Shown: positions 25,388-34,507 of the stretch, piece after piece
Numbering within the stretch: position 1 is the stretch's first letter
Layout of the letters: each line of letters begins with the position of its first letter
From: Chloroflexota bacterium
GTDB lineage: Bacteria > Chloroflexota > UBA11872
Reading direction: 5' to 3'
DNA: 38,170 bases
Assembly (NCBI GenBank): GCA_026707285.1
Contig: JAPOXD010000013.1
Span: 1-38,170 of the forward strand
Notes under the pieces: model-generated
Seen by the model: the letters and a program-made list of their open reading frames with translations, nothing else
The model's database searches: none
Told to the model about the DNA's origin: nothing
Program-made: the position numbers and the translations under genes

Positions 25388-28300
25388 CCCACGCGCGCGC
25401 GCTGCATTGGCTCGCGCTGGCGGCGGTGACCGGCCTGGCGCTCGCCCTGCGGCTGTTTGGCCTGGACTGGGATCAGGGTCACCACCTGCACCCCGACGAG
25501 CGCTTCCTGAGCATTGTGCTCACCCAGATCCAACCGCCGACCGACCTGGCGATGTATTTCGACCCCGCCACATCGCCGTACAGCCCGTTCAATCAAGGGA
25601 TTGGCTTTTTCGTCTACGGCACGCTGCCCGTCTTTCTGGTCGATTGGCTGAGCCGGCTGCTGGGCATGCAGGGCTACGACCAGGCCTACCTGGTGGGCCG
25701 CGCGGCGTCGGCCATCGTCGACACCGGCACGGTGGTGCTGGTCTACCTCTTGGGACGCCGCCTGCTGGGCGCCTGGCCGGGGCTGCTGGCGGCATTGCTG
25801 ATGGCGCTGGCGGTGCATGCCATCCAGCTCTCGCATTTCTTCACGGTCGACACGTTTGCGACCTTCTTCACCACCGCCGCGCTGTGGCTGCTGGTGCGCG
25901 CAGCCGGAAAGCCTCGCTGGCTGGACCTCGGCTTGCTCGGGCTGGCCATCGGGCTGGCCCTCGCGAGCAAGCTGAGCGCCGGGCTGCTGCTGGTCCTGGT
26001 GGCGGCATGGTGGGTGGCGCAGGGCTGGCGCGGCCGGCATCTGCGGTCGGGTCCGGCCGCGGCGGCGTCCTGGATCGGCAGAGGCGTCCTGGTTGCCGTC
26101 GCGGCGGCGGTCGCGTTCCGGGTCGCCCAGCCCTACGCCTTTGCGTCCGTGTCCCCGCTGGACTGGCGGCTGGGCGAGCCGTTCCTCAGCGCCGTGGACC
26201 AGCAGCACGCGATTCAGACAGGAACCTACGACTGGCCGCCGGGCATCCAATGGGCCGGCACCGCTCCCTTCCTGTTTCCCTTGGAGCAAATCCTGCGCTG
26301 GGGCGTGGGGCCGGCGTTCGGATTCGCCGCCCTCATCGGCATCGGCGCGTCCGCGGTGGTGCTGTGGCGCGGCCACCGTCACCCGCTGGCCCTGCCGCTG
26401 GCTTGGGCCGCGCTGACGTTCGGCTACGGCGGGGCCCTGGTGCTCAAGACCATGCGCTACTTCCATCCGCTCTTCCCCGTGCTCGCGTTGGTAGCGGCGT
26501 GGCTGCTGGCCGAACTCTGGCGCCGGCGCCACCGCATCCCACGCATTCCCGCCAGGCTCGCGACCCCCGCCATTGTGGTCGGCGGATGTCTCTTGGTTGC
26601 CGCCACGGCCGCGTGGGCGGCCGCCTTCATGCAGATCTACGCGCGCGAGCATCCCCGCGTGGAAGCGTCCGCCTGGATCCACGCCAACGTGCCCCCCGGC
26701 GCCCACGTGCTCACCGAGCACTGGGACGATCAGCTCCCGCTGGGGCTCCCCGGGCTGCCGCACGACCGCTACGACTTCAGCCAGCTGCGCGTCTTCGACC
26801 GAGAGAACATCGACAAGCGGGGCCACCTGATTCGAGCACTCGGCGCCGCCGATGTCGTCGTGCTCTCCAGCGACCGGGGGGCGGCCACGATTCCCCGCAT
26901 GCCGCAGCGATATCCGCTGGCGGGCCGCTACTACGACGCCCTCTGGGACGGGACGCTGGGGTTCCGGCTGGCCGCGCAGTTCGAGTCGAGGCCATCGCTC
27001 GGACCCTGGACGATCGACGACGCGAGCGCCGAAGAGGCGTTCACGGTCTACGACCATCCGCGCGTCTCAGTGTTCCTGCGTGACGCGCCCGACGTCGCCT
27101 CGCGGGTGGCGTCGAGGCTGGCGGAGGTCGACGTACGCGGGGCCGTTCCGGTGCTGCCCAGGGACTCGCAGTCGGCCCCAATTCTCCTGACCCCGGAGGC
27201 CGCCGCCACGGTTGGGCGGGACGCCGGCTGGCCCGCCGTCTATCGCGAACGTCCGCTCGAGGGCTGGGCCGCGGTGCTGGCGTGGTACGGCGCGGGCCTG
27301 GCACTCACGCTGGCGCTCTGGCCGCTGCTGGCGCGGGCGCTGGGGATGCTGCCCGATGCCGGCTATGCCGCCGCGCGCGTGCTGGCGCCGGCGCTGGCGG
27401 TGCTGCCCGCCTGGTGGCTGGCCAGTGTGGGGCTGGCGCGCTTCGACACGCCGAGCATCGTCGGCGGCGCCGGGGCGCTCGCGCTGATATCCGCCGCGGC
27501 GTGGTCTCGCGGCGGAAGGCCGTGGTCGGCGCTGCTTCCGCGTCTACGCACGGCGCTCATCGTCGAAGGCGTCTTCCTCGTCGCGTGGGCCGGATTTCTG
27601 GCGCTGCGCGCGGCGAATCCCGATCTGTGGCACCCCGTGTTCGGCGGCGAAAAGCCGATGGACTACGCCCATCTCAACGCCATCATCCGGACGCCGACGT
27701 TCCCGCCGCACGACCCGTGGTACGCGGGGGGCCACCTGAACTACTACTACTTCGGCCACGTGCCGACGGCCGCGCTGAGCAAGGTCCTGGGCGTGCCGCC
27801 GGGCACGGCCTACAACCTGGCGCTGGCCGGCTTCGGGGCGGCCATGGTCGCCGGAGTCTTCGCCGTGGGTCACGGCGTGTGGGCCATCCTGCGGCGACCG
27901 GGCTGGAAGGCCGCGGTCGTCGGCCTCGCGGCGGCGACGTTGGTGGTCGTGGCTGGCAACTTGCAGTCGGCGGTTCAGCTCGTGGAGATCGCGGGTAACC
28001 ACGCCGCCGACCCGACCTCCGGGTGGAGCGTCCTGGCGCAGGTTCCGGCCACCATCGGCGGCGATCTGGCGGCCGACTACGACCTTTGGGCGCCCACGCG
28101 GGTCATTCCGGACACCGTCAACGAGTTTCCGTGGTTCACGTTTACCTACGGCGACCTTCACCCGCATCTGATGAATCTCGCGGCGACGGCGGCGGCGCTC
28201 TTGGGCGCGCTGGCCCTGGTGGCGCTGGGCGAACGCCGGCGGACGGGTGGGACCGTTCGCTGGTCCGCATGGGTGGCCGTTCTGGCGTTTCAGGCGCTGG

Positions 28301-29631
28301 TGCTGGGGCTGCACCGGGTCGCCAACCCGTGGGACTTTCCCACCTATCTGGTCGTGACGCTGGCCACGCTGGCCTACGGACTCTGGCGCGCGGGGGGACT
28401 GAGCGGGCGAACCGTCGTCGCGCTGACGGCGGGGGCAGCTGCGGGACTCGTAGCCGCGAGCCAGCTGCTGTTCCTGCCGTTTCACCAGCACTACGTCGAG
28501 TTCTACGGCGGAGTGATCCCCACCCCGCAGACCACCTCGGCGGTGCAGTGGCTGCTCATCTTTGGGCTGCCGACCGCCATCGTGCTCACTCTGGCGGCGC
28601 GGACGGTCACGCCGGCGTTGGTCGGACGACTGCGCGGGAGTGTTCGCCGCGTTCCCACCGCGGCAGCTGCCGTCCCGTCCCTGCTGGCGGTTGGGGCGCT
28701 GGCGGCCGCGCTGGTCTGGGGGGCGGAACCATGGTCCGCGCGCCTGTTGCTCGCGGGGCTCGTGGGAACGGTGGGTCTGGCGGCCTGGCGCGTGCGGGAC
28801 CGGCCGCACGTCCTCGTCCCGCTGGCCCTGTTCGGCGCGGCGGCGCTGCTGACGGCGATTCCGGAAGTGGTGGCCGTGCGGGACGACATCGGCCGGCTCA
28901 ACACGGTCTTCAAGTCCCACCTGCAAGCCTGGGTGCTGGCCGGGCTTGGTGCGGCGATTGCGCTGCCGCAGGTGGCGCACGCGCTATGGCGACGAGAATC
29001 GCCGTGGACCGTGCCGCTGCGCGCGGGATGGGCCGTCGTGCTCGCCGGCCTCCTGGCGGTGGCCTTGATCTACCCGGCGGCGGCGACCCCGCACAAGCTG
29101 AATCTCCGCATCCAGCCCCTGCCCGCCACGCTGGACGGCGAGGCCTTCATGGACGGCGGTGAGATCCTGGACGAGGGCAAGCCCGTGAGCCTGACGCCCG
29201 ACTTCCGCGCGCTGACGTGGCTGCGGGAAAACGTGGCGGGCGCGCCGACCATCGTGGAAGCCCCCACGACGATCTATCGCTGGGGTGGTCGCGCGTCCGT
29301 CTACACCGGTTTTCCCACCGTCGTCGGCTGGGACTGGCATGCGCGGCAGCAGCACTGGGGCTACGTGCACGCCGTGGACGCCCGGATCGACGACCTGCAG
29401 GAGCTGTTCGACACGCCCAACCGGTTCCGCGCCCGCGCGCTGCTGGATCGGTACGGCGTGGACTTGATCTACGTCGGCCCGCTGGAGCGTGCGCACCACG
29501 ACGGGCCCGCGCTGACCAAGTTCGACGCCATGGGCGACTTGGGCGTGACGCCGATCTATGCCGACGGCGAAGTCACGATCTATCGAGTGGCTCCCGTGCC
29601 CGAACGCCCCGCGACCGGACCGCGGGGATAA
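25384..29631 (+). CDS. Giant GT39-like / YYY-domain (DUF2298) membrane protein
   Basis: 1415 aa, one uninterrupted frame. The N-terminal half (about 1-610) is a GT39/ArnT-like polyprenol-sugar glycosyltransferase: a first membrane helix, HPDERFLS with the catalytic-type acidic pair just after it, about ten further helices and an extracytoplasmic domain (about 430-610). The C-terminal half (about 630-1415) is a YYY protein with the name-giving Tyr787-789 in HLNYYYFGH, many helices, and a soluble tail with a repeated GT39-type outer domain. YYY proteins are known in Chloroflexota and archaea; they are thought to be glycosyltransferase-like, but the reaction is unproven. It is translated coupled to birA (ATGA overlap). 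Confidence 0.88.
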   Translation: MTHARALHWLALAAVTGLALALRLFGLDWDQGHHLHPDERFLSIVLTQIQPPTDLAMYFDPATSPYSPFNQGIGFFVYGTLPVFLVDWLSRLLGMQGYDQAYLVGRAASAIVDTGTVVLVYLLGRRLLGAWPGLLAALLMALAVHAIQLSHFFTVDTFATFFTTAALWLLVRAAGKPRWLDLGLLGLAIGLALASKLSAGLLLVLVAAWWVAQGWRGRHLRSGPAAAASWIGRGVLVAVAAAVAFRVAQPYAFASVSPLDWRLGEPFLSAVDQQHAIQTGTYDWPPGIQWAGTAPFLFPLEQILRWGVGPAFGFAALIGIGASAVVLWRGHRHPLALPLAWAALTFGYGGALVLKTMRYFHPLFPVLALVAAWLLAELWRRRHRIPRIPARLATPAIVVGGCLLVAATAAWAAAFMQIYAREHPRVEASAWIHANVPPGAHVLTEHWDDQLPLGLPGLPHDRYDFSQLRVFDRENIDKRGHLIRALGAADVVVLSSDRGAATIPRMPQRYPLAGRYYDALWDGTLGFRLAAQFESRPSLGPWTIDDASAEEAFTVYDHPRVSVFLRDAPDVASRVASRLAEVDVRGAVPVLPRDSQSAPILLTPEAAATVGRDAGWPAVYRERPLEGWAAVLAWYGAGLALTLALWPLLARALGMLPDAGYAAARVLAPALAVLPAWWLASVGLARFDTPSIVGGAGALALISAAAWSRGGRPWSALLPRLRTALIVEGVFLVAWAGFLALRAANPDLWHPVFGGEKPMDYAHLNAIIRTPTFPPHDPWYAGGHLNYYYFGHVPTAALSKVLGVPPGTAYNLALAGFGAAMVAGVFAVGHGVWAILRRPGWKAAVVGLAAATLVVVAGNLQSAVQLVEIAGNHAADPTSGWSVLAQVPATIGGDLAADYDLWAPTRVIPDTVNEFPWFTFTYGDLHPHLMNLAATAAALLGALALVALGERRRTGGTVRWSAWVAVLAFQALVLGLHRVANPWDFPTYLVVTLATLAYGLWRAGGLSGRTVVALTAGAAAGLVAASQLLFLPFHQHYVEFYGGVIPTPQTTSAVQWLLIFGLPTAIVLTLAARTVTPALVGRLRGSVRRVPTAAAAVPSLLAVGALAAALVWGAEPWSARLLLAGLVGTVGLAAWRVRDRPHVLVPLALFGAAALLTAIPEVVAVRDDIGRLNTVFKSHLQAWVLAGLGAAIALPQVAHALWRRESPWTVPLRAGWAVVLAGLLAVALIYPAAATPHKLNLRIQPLPATLDGEAFMDGGEILDEGKPVSLTPDFRALTWLRENVAGAPTIVEAPTTIYRWGGRASVYTGFPTVVGWDWHARQQHWGYVHAVDARIDDLQELFDTPNRFRARALLDRYGVDLIYVGPLERAHHDGPALTKFDAMGDLGVTPIYADGEVTIYRVAPVPERPATGPRG

Positions 29632-29676
29632 GTCGGCTGCAGCGGCTAGAATTCGGCCTCACGCGAAGGAGGCCTC

Positions 29677-30027
29677 ATGGCCACATCCTTTCTGACCCGC
29701 GCCGTGCTGCAGCAGATTACGCAGCGGGTGCTGGCCAACATCATCGAGCAGCTGCCCCAGCGCATGGCGTCCGGGACCGAGCCGGGCGCCGCCGGTGACC
29801 GGGAAGCCGCCGAGTTGCCGCGACTCAACGCGCTGGCCCTTTCTCAGCTGCAAACGCGCCTGGCGGAGTACGAGGCGCACTCCGAGGCCATGAGCGCGCG
29901 GATGGAGCGCATCGAGCGCGAGATGGGCTGGAAGACGACCGTCCGCATCGTCGGCGTCGGCGTGCTCGGCCTGGGTTTGGGCTTCTTGATCGCCGTAGCG
30001 GTCGGCGCGTTGGGGTGGGTTGGATAG
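29677..30027 (+). CDS. Small coiled-coil membrane protein, 116 aa
   Basis: 116 aa. The N-terminal half is helical and Gln-rich (LQQITQRVLANIIEQL). A coiled-coil stretch (about 48-85, LSQLQTRLAEYEAHSEAMSA onwards) leads into one Gly-rich membrane segment (about 91-113). I do not recognise a family. It starts 46 bases after the giant membrane protein and could be co-transcribed with it. AAGGAGG lies 6 bases before ATG. It ends in a perfect hairpin (30027-30041) shared with the convergent ParE gene. Confidence 0.65.
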   Translation: MATSFLTRAVLQQITQRVLANIIEQLPQRMASGTEPGAAGDREAAELPRLNALALSQLQTRLAEYEAHSEAMSARMERIEREMGWKTTVRIVGVGVLGLGLGFLIAVAVGALGWVG

Positions 30028-30041
30028 GCGGCTACGCCGCC
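30027..30041. terminator. Small hairpin between convergent genes
   Basis: GGCGGC/GCCGCC perfect 6-bp stem with loop TAC, immediately after the 116-aa gene stop and before the parE stop at 30047. No T-run is present; it may act in both directions. Confidence 0.35.
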
Positions 30042-30046
30042 CGTGA

Positions 30047-30376
30047 TCAGCCCTCGAGCGGCTCCCGCAGCCACGCCGGAATGTCCCGCGCCGCGTGCAG
30101 GACCCGCCACACATCGAAGTCCGCCTCTCGCTCAGCGTCGAAGACGAGATAGGGGAATCCACAGACGACCCACGAACGCAGGCCGGGGATACTCAACTCA
30201 CGCGCGTAGCGCGGCGAACCGGCAGCCGGGTGTTCTCCCATGCGTCGAAAGGCTTCCTCCAGCGCGTCGATTAAGGCGAGCGCGACTGCCGACTGCGCCT
30301 GCGCCACGTAGCGCTCGACAGCCTCGTCGACATCGCGTTGCGCTCGCTCACGCAGGATGACTGGCTTGTTGGTCAC
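30047..30376 (-). CDS. parE: ParE-type toxin (RelE/ParE superfamily)
   Basis: 109 aa from GTG 30376. The N-terminal helices (RAQRDVDEAVERYVAQAQ) and the C-terminal sheet (GLRSWVVCGFPYLVFDAE, WRVLHAARDI) are typical of the ParE plasmid-stabilisation fold. ParE toxins poison DNA gyrase; RelE relatives cut mRNA. The overall pattern is closer to ParE. It overlaps parD by 4 bases (GTGA), antitoxin first, the usual gene order. Confidence 0.88.
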   Translation of the reverse strand: MTNKPVILRERAQRDVDEAVERYVAQAQSAVALALIDALEEAFRRMGEHPAAGSPRYARELSIPGLRSWVVCGFPYLVFDAEREADFDVWRVLHAARDIPAWLREPLEG

Positions 30377-30612
30377 CCCTCGCCGGCGTCGCGCACCCGA
30401 TCGCGCAGCCGGCCGAAGTAGTCCGAATCGGCGGTGACTGCCGGCGGAGACGCCGCGCCTTCGAGTAGCAGGTCGTGCAGGCGCTGGAGATCGTGGTCTT
30501 TGCGGATCAACTCGCGGACGTATTCGCTTGCCGAGCTGTAGCCACGCGACCTGACCTGCTGGTCCACGAAGGACTTGAGGGCCTGGGGAAGCGAAATGTT
30601 CATCGTGCTCAC
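30373..30612 (-). CDS. parD: ParD-type antitoxin (ribbon-helix-helix)
   Basis: 79 aa. MSTMNISLPQALKSF is the usual beta-ribbon start, followed by RGYSSASEYVRELIR, the helix-helix part that dimerises and binds DNA. The C-terminal 30 residues wrap the toxin. GTG 30612 is used; ATG 30603 three codons on is possible. The module sits alone, and a palindromic operator candidate lies just upstream. Confidence 0.9.
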   Translation of the reverse strand: MSTMNISLPQALKSFVDQQVRSRGYSSASEYVRELIRKDHDLQRLHDLLLEGAASPPAVTADSDYFGRLRDRVRDAGEG

Positions 30613-30628
30613 AAGGCAACGCTATCCA

Positions 30629-30648
30629 CTTTGGCAAAGATTGGCAAG
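30629..30648. promoter_or_regulatory. Candidate ParD operator
   Basis: The 11-bp palindrome CTTTGGCAAAG (30629-30639) is followed by TTGGCAAG (30641-30648), so the core TTGGCAA occurs twice with a 10-base step. It ends 16 bases upstream of parD GTG. The layout suits two adjacent ribbon-helix-helix dimers and autoregulation. Confidence 0.5.
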
Positions 30649-30710
30649 ATGCCGCCGACGCCAGCCGGCGAGCATCCGGACTCGAAACCACGGCCGGGGC
30701 GGCTGGACCG

Positions 30711-32906
30711 CTAGCCTGCCGGCGGAGGCAGGGAGCCGCTGCCCGCCTCGGCTGCGTCCTGGGTCGCCGGCGCGATGAGCTCGACCATCACCACCAGCAG
30801 CAAGGGATCGTCGGGATCGGTCGCGTCGACGCGGTAGGCGACCCGCACGACCGCGCCCGGCTGGACGCCGTCCGGCACCAGATCCGCCGGGTCGTCCGGA
30901 ATTCGGAACTCCACGCCCCCAACCCGGAGGACATTCCCCTCAACGCTCTGGACGATGCCGCGGAGCGTTGCCAAGCGTTCCACCTCGACCGCTGATCCGT
31001 CAGCGTCCGGGGTCGGCTCGGGGGAGCCGGTTGGTTCGGGTGTGGGAGTGGCTTCCGGCGCCGGGGGTTCAGCCGGCGCTGGCGTCTCCGTTGGCTCCGG
31101 CGTCGGTGTGACTTCTGGCGCCGGAGTCTCCGTCGGCTCTGGTGTGGCCTCGGAAGTCGGGGACTCTGTTGGTTCGGGCGTCGCCGTCGGCTCCGGCGTT
31201 GGCGTCTCGGTGGGAGCTGGAGTTTCGGTGGGCTCCGGCGAAGGTGTGGCCTCGGGCGTCGGGGAGGCGGTTGGCTCGGGAGTCGGCGTGGCCTCCGGCG
31301 TCGGCGTTTCCGTCGGGGCCGGGGTTTCAGTCGGCTCGGGCGTCGGGGTGGTCTCCGGGGTCGGCGACTCCGTCGGGGCCGGGGTTTCGGTCGGCTCCGG
31401 CGACGGCGTAGCTTCCGGCGTCGGTGACTCGGTCGGCGCCGGCGTCTCCGTAGGCTCCGGCGTGGTGGTGGCCTCGGGCGTCGCCGTCTCCGTCGGTTCA
31501 GGAGTCGCCGTGGCCTCCGGCGTCGGTGACTCGGTGGGCGCCGGAGTCTCCGTGGGCTCCGGGGTTGCGGTCGGCTCCGGCGTGGCAGGGGCCTCGGGGG
31601 TCGGGGAGGCCGTTGGTTCCGGCGTCTCGGTGGGCTCCGGCGTGGGCGCGTGACCCAGGTTCACCAGTCGCAGTTGGCCGTCGCTGTCGACGACGGCGAC
31701 GACCTGGACCCAGTCACCGATCGCGATGGCCAGGTCGACTTGGGCTGCCGGCTCGTCTGCGCCGGGGAGGCGCACCGCGATGCCGGAGACCAAGAGCCGG
31801 GCGTCATCTTGCGCGTCGAGCCGCCCGACCAGCACCGACTGCTGCTCGGCCGCGACGACAGCATCCGCCGGTGGAGTCGCCTCGGGCGGCGATTCGGTCG
31901 GCGCAGGCGCCGGCGTCTCCGCGTCTGGAGTAGCCGTAGGCGCCTGCGGCGGCGTTGCGGTTGCCTCCGGCGGGGAGGTTGGCGCCGGCGACGCCGTGGG
32001 CGCGGCCGTTGGGGGCGGCGGGGCCGGAGCGGCCGTTGTCGCCGGTGCAGGGGACGGCGTCGGCAGCTCAGCGGATTCGGCCACCACTCCCGGAGTCGCG
32101 GTGGGCAGCAGCGCCAGGTTGGGTCCCCGGCGCGCATCGAGGAGTCCCTCGTCGGCCGACTGGCTGGCCACGGCGATCGGCTCGCGGACGTCGGGCGCCG
32201 AGGCCTCGGTCAGCCCCTGGAGCCGTGATTGATGATCGCGCAGCCGGCTCCGGAAGTCCGCGACGACCGCCGCGGCGTCCTCCCGATCGGCGGGACCCGC
32301 AGCCGCGCTGGCGATGCTCAACGCGCTCACGCCCTTGCGCAGCGAGTCCCGATAGGCATCAATGGCGTGCTGGACGGCGGTTCGGTCACCGGCGGGCGCC
32401 GTCTGCTCGATTTCGCGCAGCCGCGCCTCGGCGTGCTCAAGGTAGAGAATTGCGCGCTCATCCTCGGACACGAAAGCGACGCGAAGCTCCTCCAGGGATA
32501 GGCGATAGCCGTAGAGCGCGCTGCCCGGACCGCTGTTGACGGCGGCGAGCGTGACCCCGCCATAGGCCACGAGCGCCACCGCGACCGCGGCCACCACGCC
32601 GGCCAGGCGCACCGGCGCCAGGGGCGGTAGGCGCGGGATCAGTCGATCCCACAGTGAGGTAATGGGCCGCGGCGGTGCGGCGGCGCGCCGCTGCAGCTCT
32701 TGATCGATCAGGGCGAGCCCACGGGCCATCTCGGCCGGAGTCATCGGCGGCGGCGTCATGGCCTGCAAGTCCAGCGCGACCACCAACAACTCGCGCAACT
32801 CCGCGGCCACGTCGGGGTAATCGCGCAGCACCTGGTCGAGGGAAGCCTCGCCACGTTGCACGCGGTCCAGGCTCTCCTCGAAGGCAGCCTGGAGTTCCTG
32901 GCTCAT
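30711..32906 (-). CDS. DUF5667 protein with long Thr/Pro-Glu repeat tail (putative anti-sigma)
   Basis: 731 aa. An N-terminal cytoplasmic part (1-95) has a short helical repeat ([31 protein letters not shown]). One membrane helix follows (about 100-122), then a DUF5667 domain outside (about 126-235, [17 protein letters not shown]). A Pro/Thr/Ala stretch leads to a small beta-rich domain (about 350-410), then a low-complexity stretch of [17 protein letters not shown]-like units (about 412-635), and a second beta-rich domain (about 650-715). It overlaps the ECF sigma gene by 4 bases, so a sigma-regulating role is inferred. The Pro/Thr stretch probably spans the wall or surface. Confidence 0.8.
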   Translation of the reverse strand: MSQELQAAFEESLDRVQRGEASLDQVLRDYPDVAAELRELLVVALDLQAMTPPPMTPAEMARGLALIDQELQRRAAAPPRPITSLWDRLIPRLPPLAPVRLAGVVAAVAVALVAYGGVTLAAVNSGPGSALYGYRLSLEELRVAFVSEDERAILYLEHAEARLREIEQTAPAGDRTAVQHAIDAYRDSLRKGVSALSIASAAAGPADREDAAAVVADFRSRLRDHQSRLQGLTEASAPDVREPIAVASQSADEGLLDARRGPNLALLPTATPGVVAESAELPTPSPAPATTAAPAPPPPTAAPTASPAPTSPPEATATPPQAPTATPDAETPAPAPTESPPEATPPADAVVAAEQQSVLVGRLDAQDDARLLVSGIAVRLPGADEPAAQVDLAIAIGDWVQVVAVVDSDGQLRLVNLGHAPTPEPTETPEPTASPTPEAPATPEPTATPEPTETPAPTESPTPEATATPEPTETATPEATTTPEPTETPAPTESPTPEATPSPEPTETPAPTESPTPETTPTPEPTETPAPTETPTPEATPTPEPTASPTPEATPSPEPTETPAPTETPTPEPTATPEPTESPTSEATPEPTETPAPEVTPTPEPTETPAPAEPPAPEATPTPEPTGSPEPTPDADGSAVEVERLATLRGIVQSVEGNVLRVGGVEFRIPDDPADLVPDGVQPGAVVRVAYRVDATDPDDPLLLVVMVELIAPATQDAAEAGSGSLPPPAG
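31020..31650. repeat. Degenerate repeats coding the Thr/Pro-Glu tail
   Basis: Imperfect short repeats built on a 60-base period (about 20 codons, [20 protein letters not shown] with variation), with a shorter 12- to 18-base substructure. The third bases differ between units, so the array is old or under selection at protein level rather than freshly expanded. It lies entirely within the DUF5667 gene. Confidence 0.75.
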
Positions 32907-33460
32907 GCCGAGTCCCCTTGCAAAACGTTACGCAGCGCAGCTATCGCCCGAAATTGCAACGCGCGCACGGCGGGCTCGTTACGGCCCATCAGACGGCCGA
33001 TTTCGGCGTGGCTCAGTCCAACGGCAAATCGATAGGTGATGACCTCGCGTTGATCGTCCGTGAGATGCCGCATGGCTTTGCGCAGCTCTTCCCGCCGCGA
33101 GATGGCGTCGAACTGCGAGTCCAACGTGTCGGACGGGTTGGCCAGCAGGCCCTCTTCGAGGGGCACCGTGTCGCGCGCGGCGCGCCAGTGGTCGACCACC
33201 ACGTTCTTCGCAATGCGATAGAGCCAGGCCGTGAACTCGCCGGTCGAGCGGTGCTCGTAGCGCGCGATCGCGTCCATGGCCCGGATGAAGGTCTGGTTGG
33301 TGAGGTCCTCGGCCAGGACGCGGTCGTGAGTTTGATAGGCAATGAATCGCTGGATCTTGGGCGCGAAGAGCCGGTACAGCTCACCAAACGCCTCGCGGTC
33401 GAGACGCATGGAGGCCTCAATGAGCGCTTCGAGGTGCTCTTCCGGCGATGCGGTATCCAC
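32903..33460 (-). CDS. ECF-type RNA polymerase sigma factor
   Basis: 185 aa from GTG 33460. Region 2 (about 23-95) has [16 protein letters not shown], the [11 protein letters not shown] core-binding part and [16 protein letters not shown] for the -10. Region 4 (about 128-180) has [20 protein letters not shown] followed by [14 protein letters not shown], a complete HTH for the -35. It has no anti-sigma zinc motif of its own. Its ATGA overlap with the DUF5667 gene makes that protein the likely partner. Confidence 0.92.
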   Translation of the reverse strand: MDTASPEEHLEALIEASMRLDREAFGELYRLFAPKIQRFIAYQTHDRVLAEDLTNQTFIRAMDAIARYEHRSTGEFTAWLYRIAKNVVVDHWRAARDTVPLEEGLLANPSDTLDSQFDAISRREELRKAMRHLTDDQREVITYRFAVGLSHAEIGRLMGRNEPAVRALQFRAIAALRNVLQGDSA

Positions 33461-33488
33461 GTCCAGGGCGTCGGTCCTGCCAGCGTCG

Positions 33489-33533
33489 TAACGCGTGGCT
33501 CGATGGAGCGTTATGCGGGGCGGCGACGCCGCC
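33489..33533. other. Inverted repeat and hairpin upstream of sigma gene
   Basis: A TAACGC/GCGTTA inverted pair (33489-33494 and 33508-33513) and a perfect GGCGGC/GCCGCC hairpin with loop GAC (33519-33533). They lie between the epimerase stop (33566) and the sigma start (33460). The hairpin may end the epimerase transcript; the inverted pair may be a control site for the sigma operon. No T-run follows the hairpin. Confidence 0.3.
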
Positions 33534-33565
33534 TATTCCATCATAGGGCCGGACTCGGCCGCACT

Positions 33566-34507
33566 TCAGGCACGGTCGGCGAACCATGCGCGCGTCCGCG
33601 CCAGCCCTTCGGCCAGGTCGACGCGCGGCGTCCAGCCAAGCGTCTGGCGGGCCAGCGCCGCGTCGCCGATATAGCGGGCGACTTCAGCCTCGGGATGCGG
33701 GTGCCGCACGTGGCGGACGCGCGAGGGATCGCCCGCAATGAGGCGCGCAAGCTGGGTGATCGAGGTTTCCGCGCCGGAAGCGAGATTCAGCGTGCGGCCG
33801 ACCGCAGACTCGCCAGCCGCATCGACGATGCCGCGCGCGCAGTCGTCCACGTAGACGAAGTCGCGGGTCTGCGCGCCATTGCCGTGGACCTCGAGCGTCG
33901 CGCCGGCCAGGTCGCCGCTCAGGAACCGAGCGACGACGCCGCCCTCGGCGTCGTCGCGCTGCCAGGGGCCGTAGACGTTGAACGGCCGCACCGTGGTCAG
34001 CCGCAAGCCATAGGTTTGCGCGTAGCTCTGCGCGATGACTTCGGCGGCGAGCTTCGAGGCGGCGTAGGGCGACGCGGGGATCGTCGCGGCGTCTTCCGCG
34101 AGCGGCTCGTTGGCCGCGGCGTAGACGTGACAGGTGCTCACCAGGACGAGGCGCAGATCCCGGCGGCGCGCGGCCTCGGCCACGACCAGCGTGCCCAGCA
34201 CGTTGGCGCGCATGGCGCCGGTCGGGTCGCGCACGCTCGCACCGACCGCTACGTCGGCGGCCAGGTGGTAGAACGCGTCCACGTCCGCCGCGGCGCGGTT
34301 CACGGCGTCGGCGTCGGTGACGTCCGCGTGGACCAACCCGAGATAGGCCGGATCGCCTTCGAAAGCGTCCAGGCTCGTGGAGCGGCTGCGTGACAGGTTG
34401 TCGAGCACGCGCACCGGCTCCCCGCGCTGCAGTAACTCGGCCACCACGTGCCGCCCGATGAAGCCGGCGCCGCCGGTGACGAGCGCGCTCAGGCGTCGAC
34501 CTCCCAC
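33566..34507 (-). CDS. NAD-dependent epimerase/dehydratase (extended SDR), second gene
   Basis: 313 aa from GTG 34507. Rossmann loop GGAGFIGRHV, catalytic Ser/Thr in VLVSTCHVY, and the Tyr-x3-Lys pair in PYAASK. The RPFNVYGPWQ and HGNGAQTRDFVYVDD blocks are those of UDP-glucose 4-epimerase / dTDP-glucose dehydratase relatives. Only GTG 34507 (19-base overlap with the upstream gene) or the rare CTG 34492 (CTGA, 4-base overlap) are available as starts, so translation is coupled to the upstream epimerase. The exact sugar nucleotide is unknown. Confidence 0.88.
   Translation of the reverse strand: MGGRRLSALVTGGAGFIGRHVVAELLQRGEPVRVLDNLSRSRSTSLDAFEGDPAYLGLVHADVTDADAVNRAAADVDAFYHLAADVAVGASVRDPTGAMRANVLGTLVVAEAARRRDLRLVLVSTCHVYAAANEPLAEDAATIPASPYAASKLAAEVIAQSYAQTYGLRLTTVRPFNVYGPWQRDDAEGGVVARFLSGDLAGATLEVHGNGAQTRDFVYVDDCARGIVDAAGESAVGRTLNLASGAETSITQLARLIAGDPSRVRHVRHPHPEAEVARYIGDAALARQTLGWTPRVDLAEGLARTRAWFADRA

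Noticed and set aside
31020-31650. Repeat array considered as a CRISPR
   Set aside because: Units are imperfect, in frame, without unique spacers, and lie inside a long coding region; no cas gene is present.
30955-31653. 232-codon Gly/Ser/Val repeat frame on the plus strand
   Set aside because: Antisense of the Thr/Pro-Glu repeat tail. The minus strand has the coherent domain structure and sigma-factor linkage.
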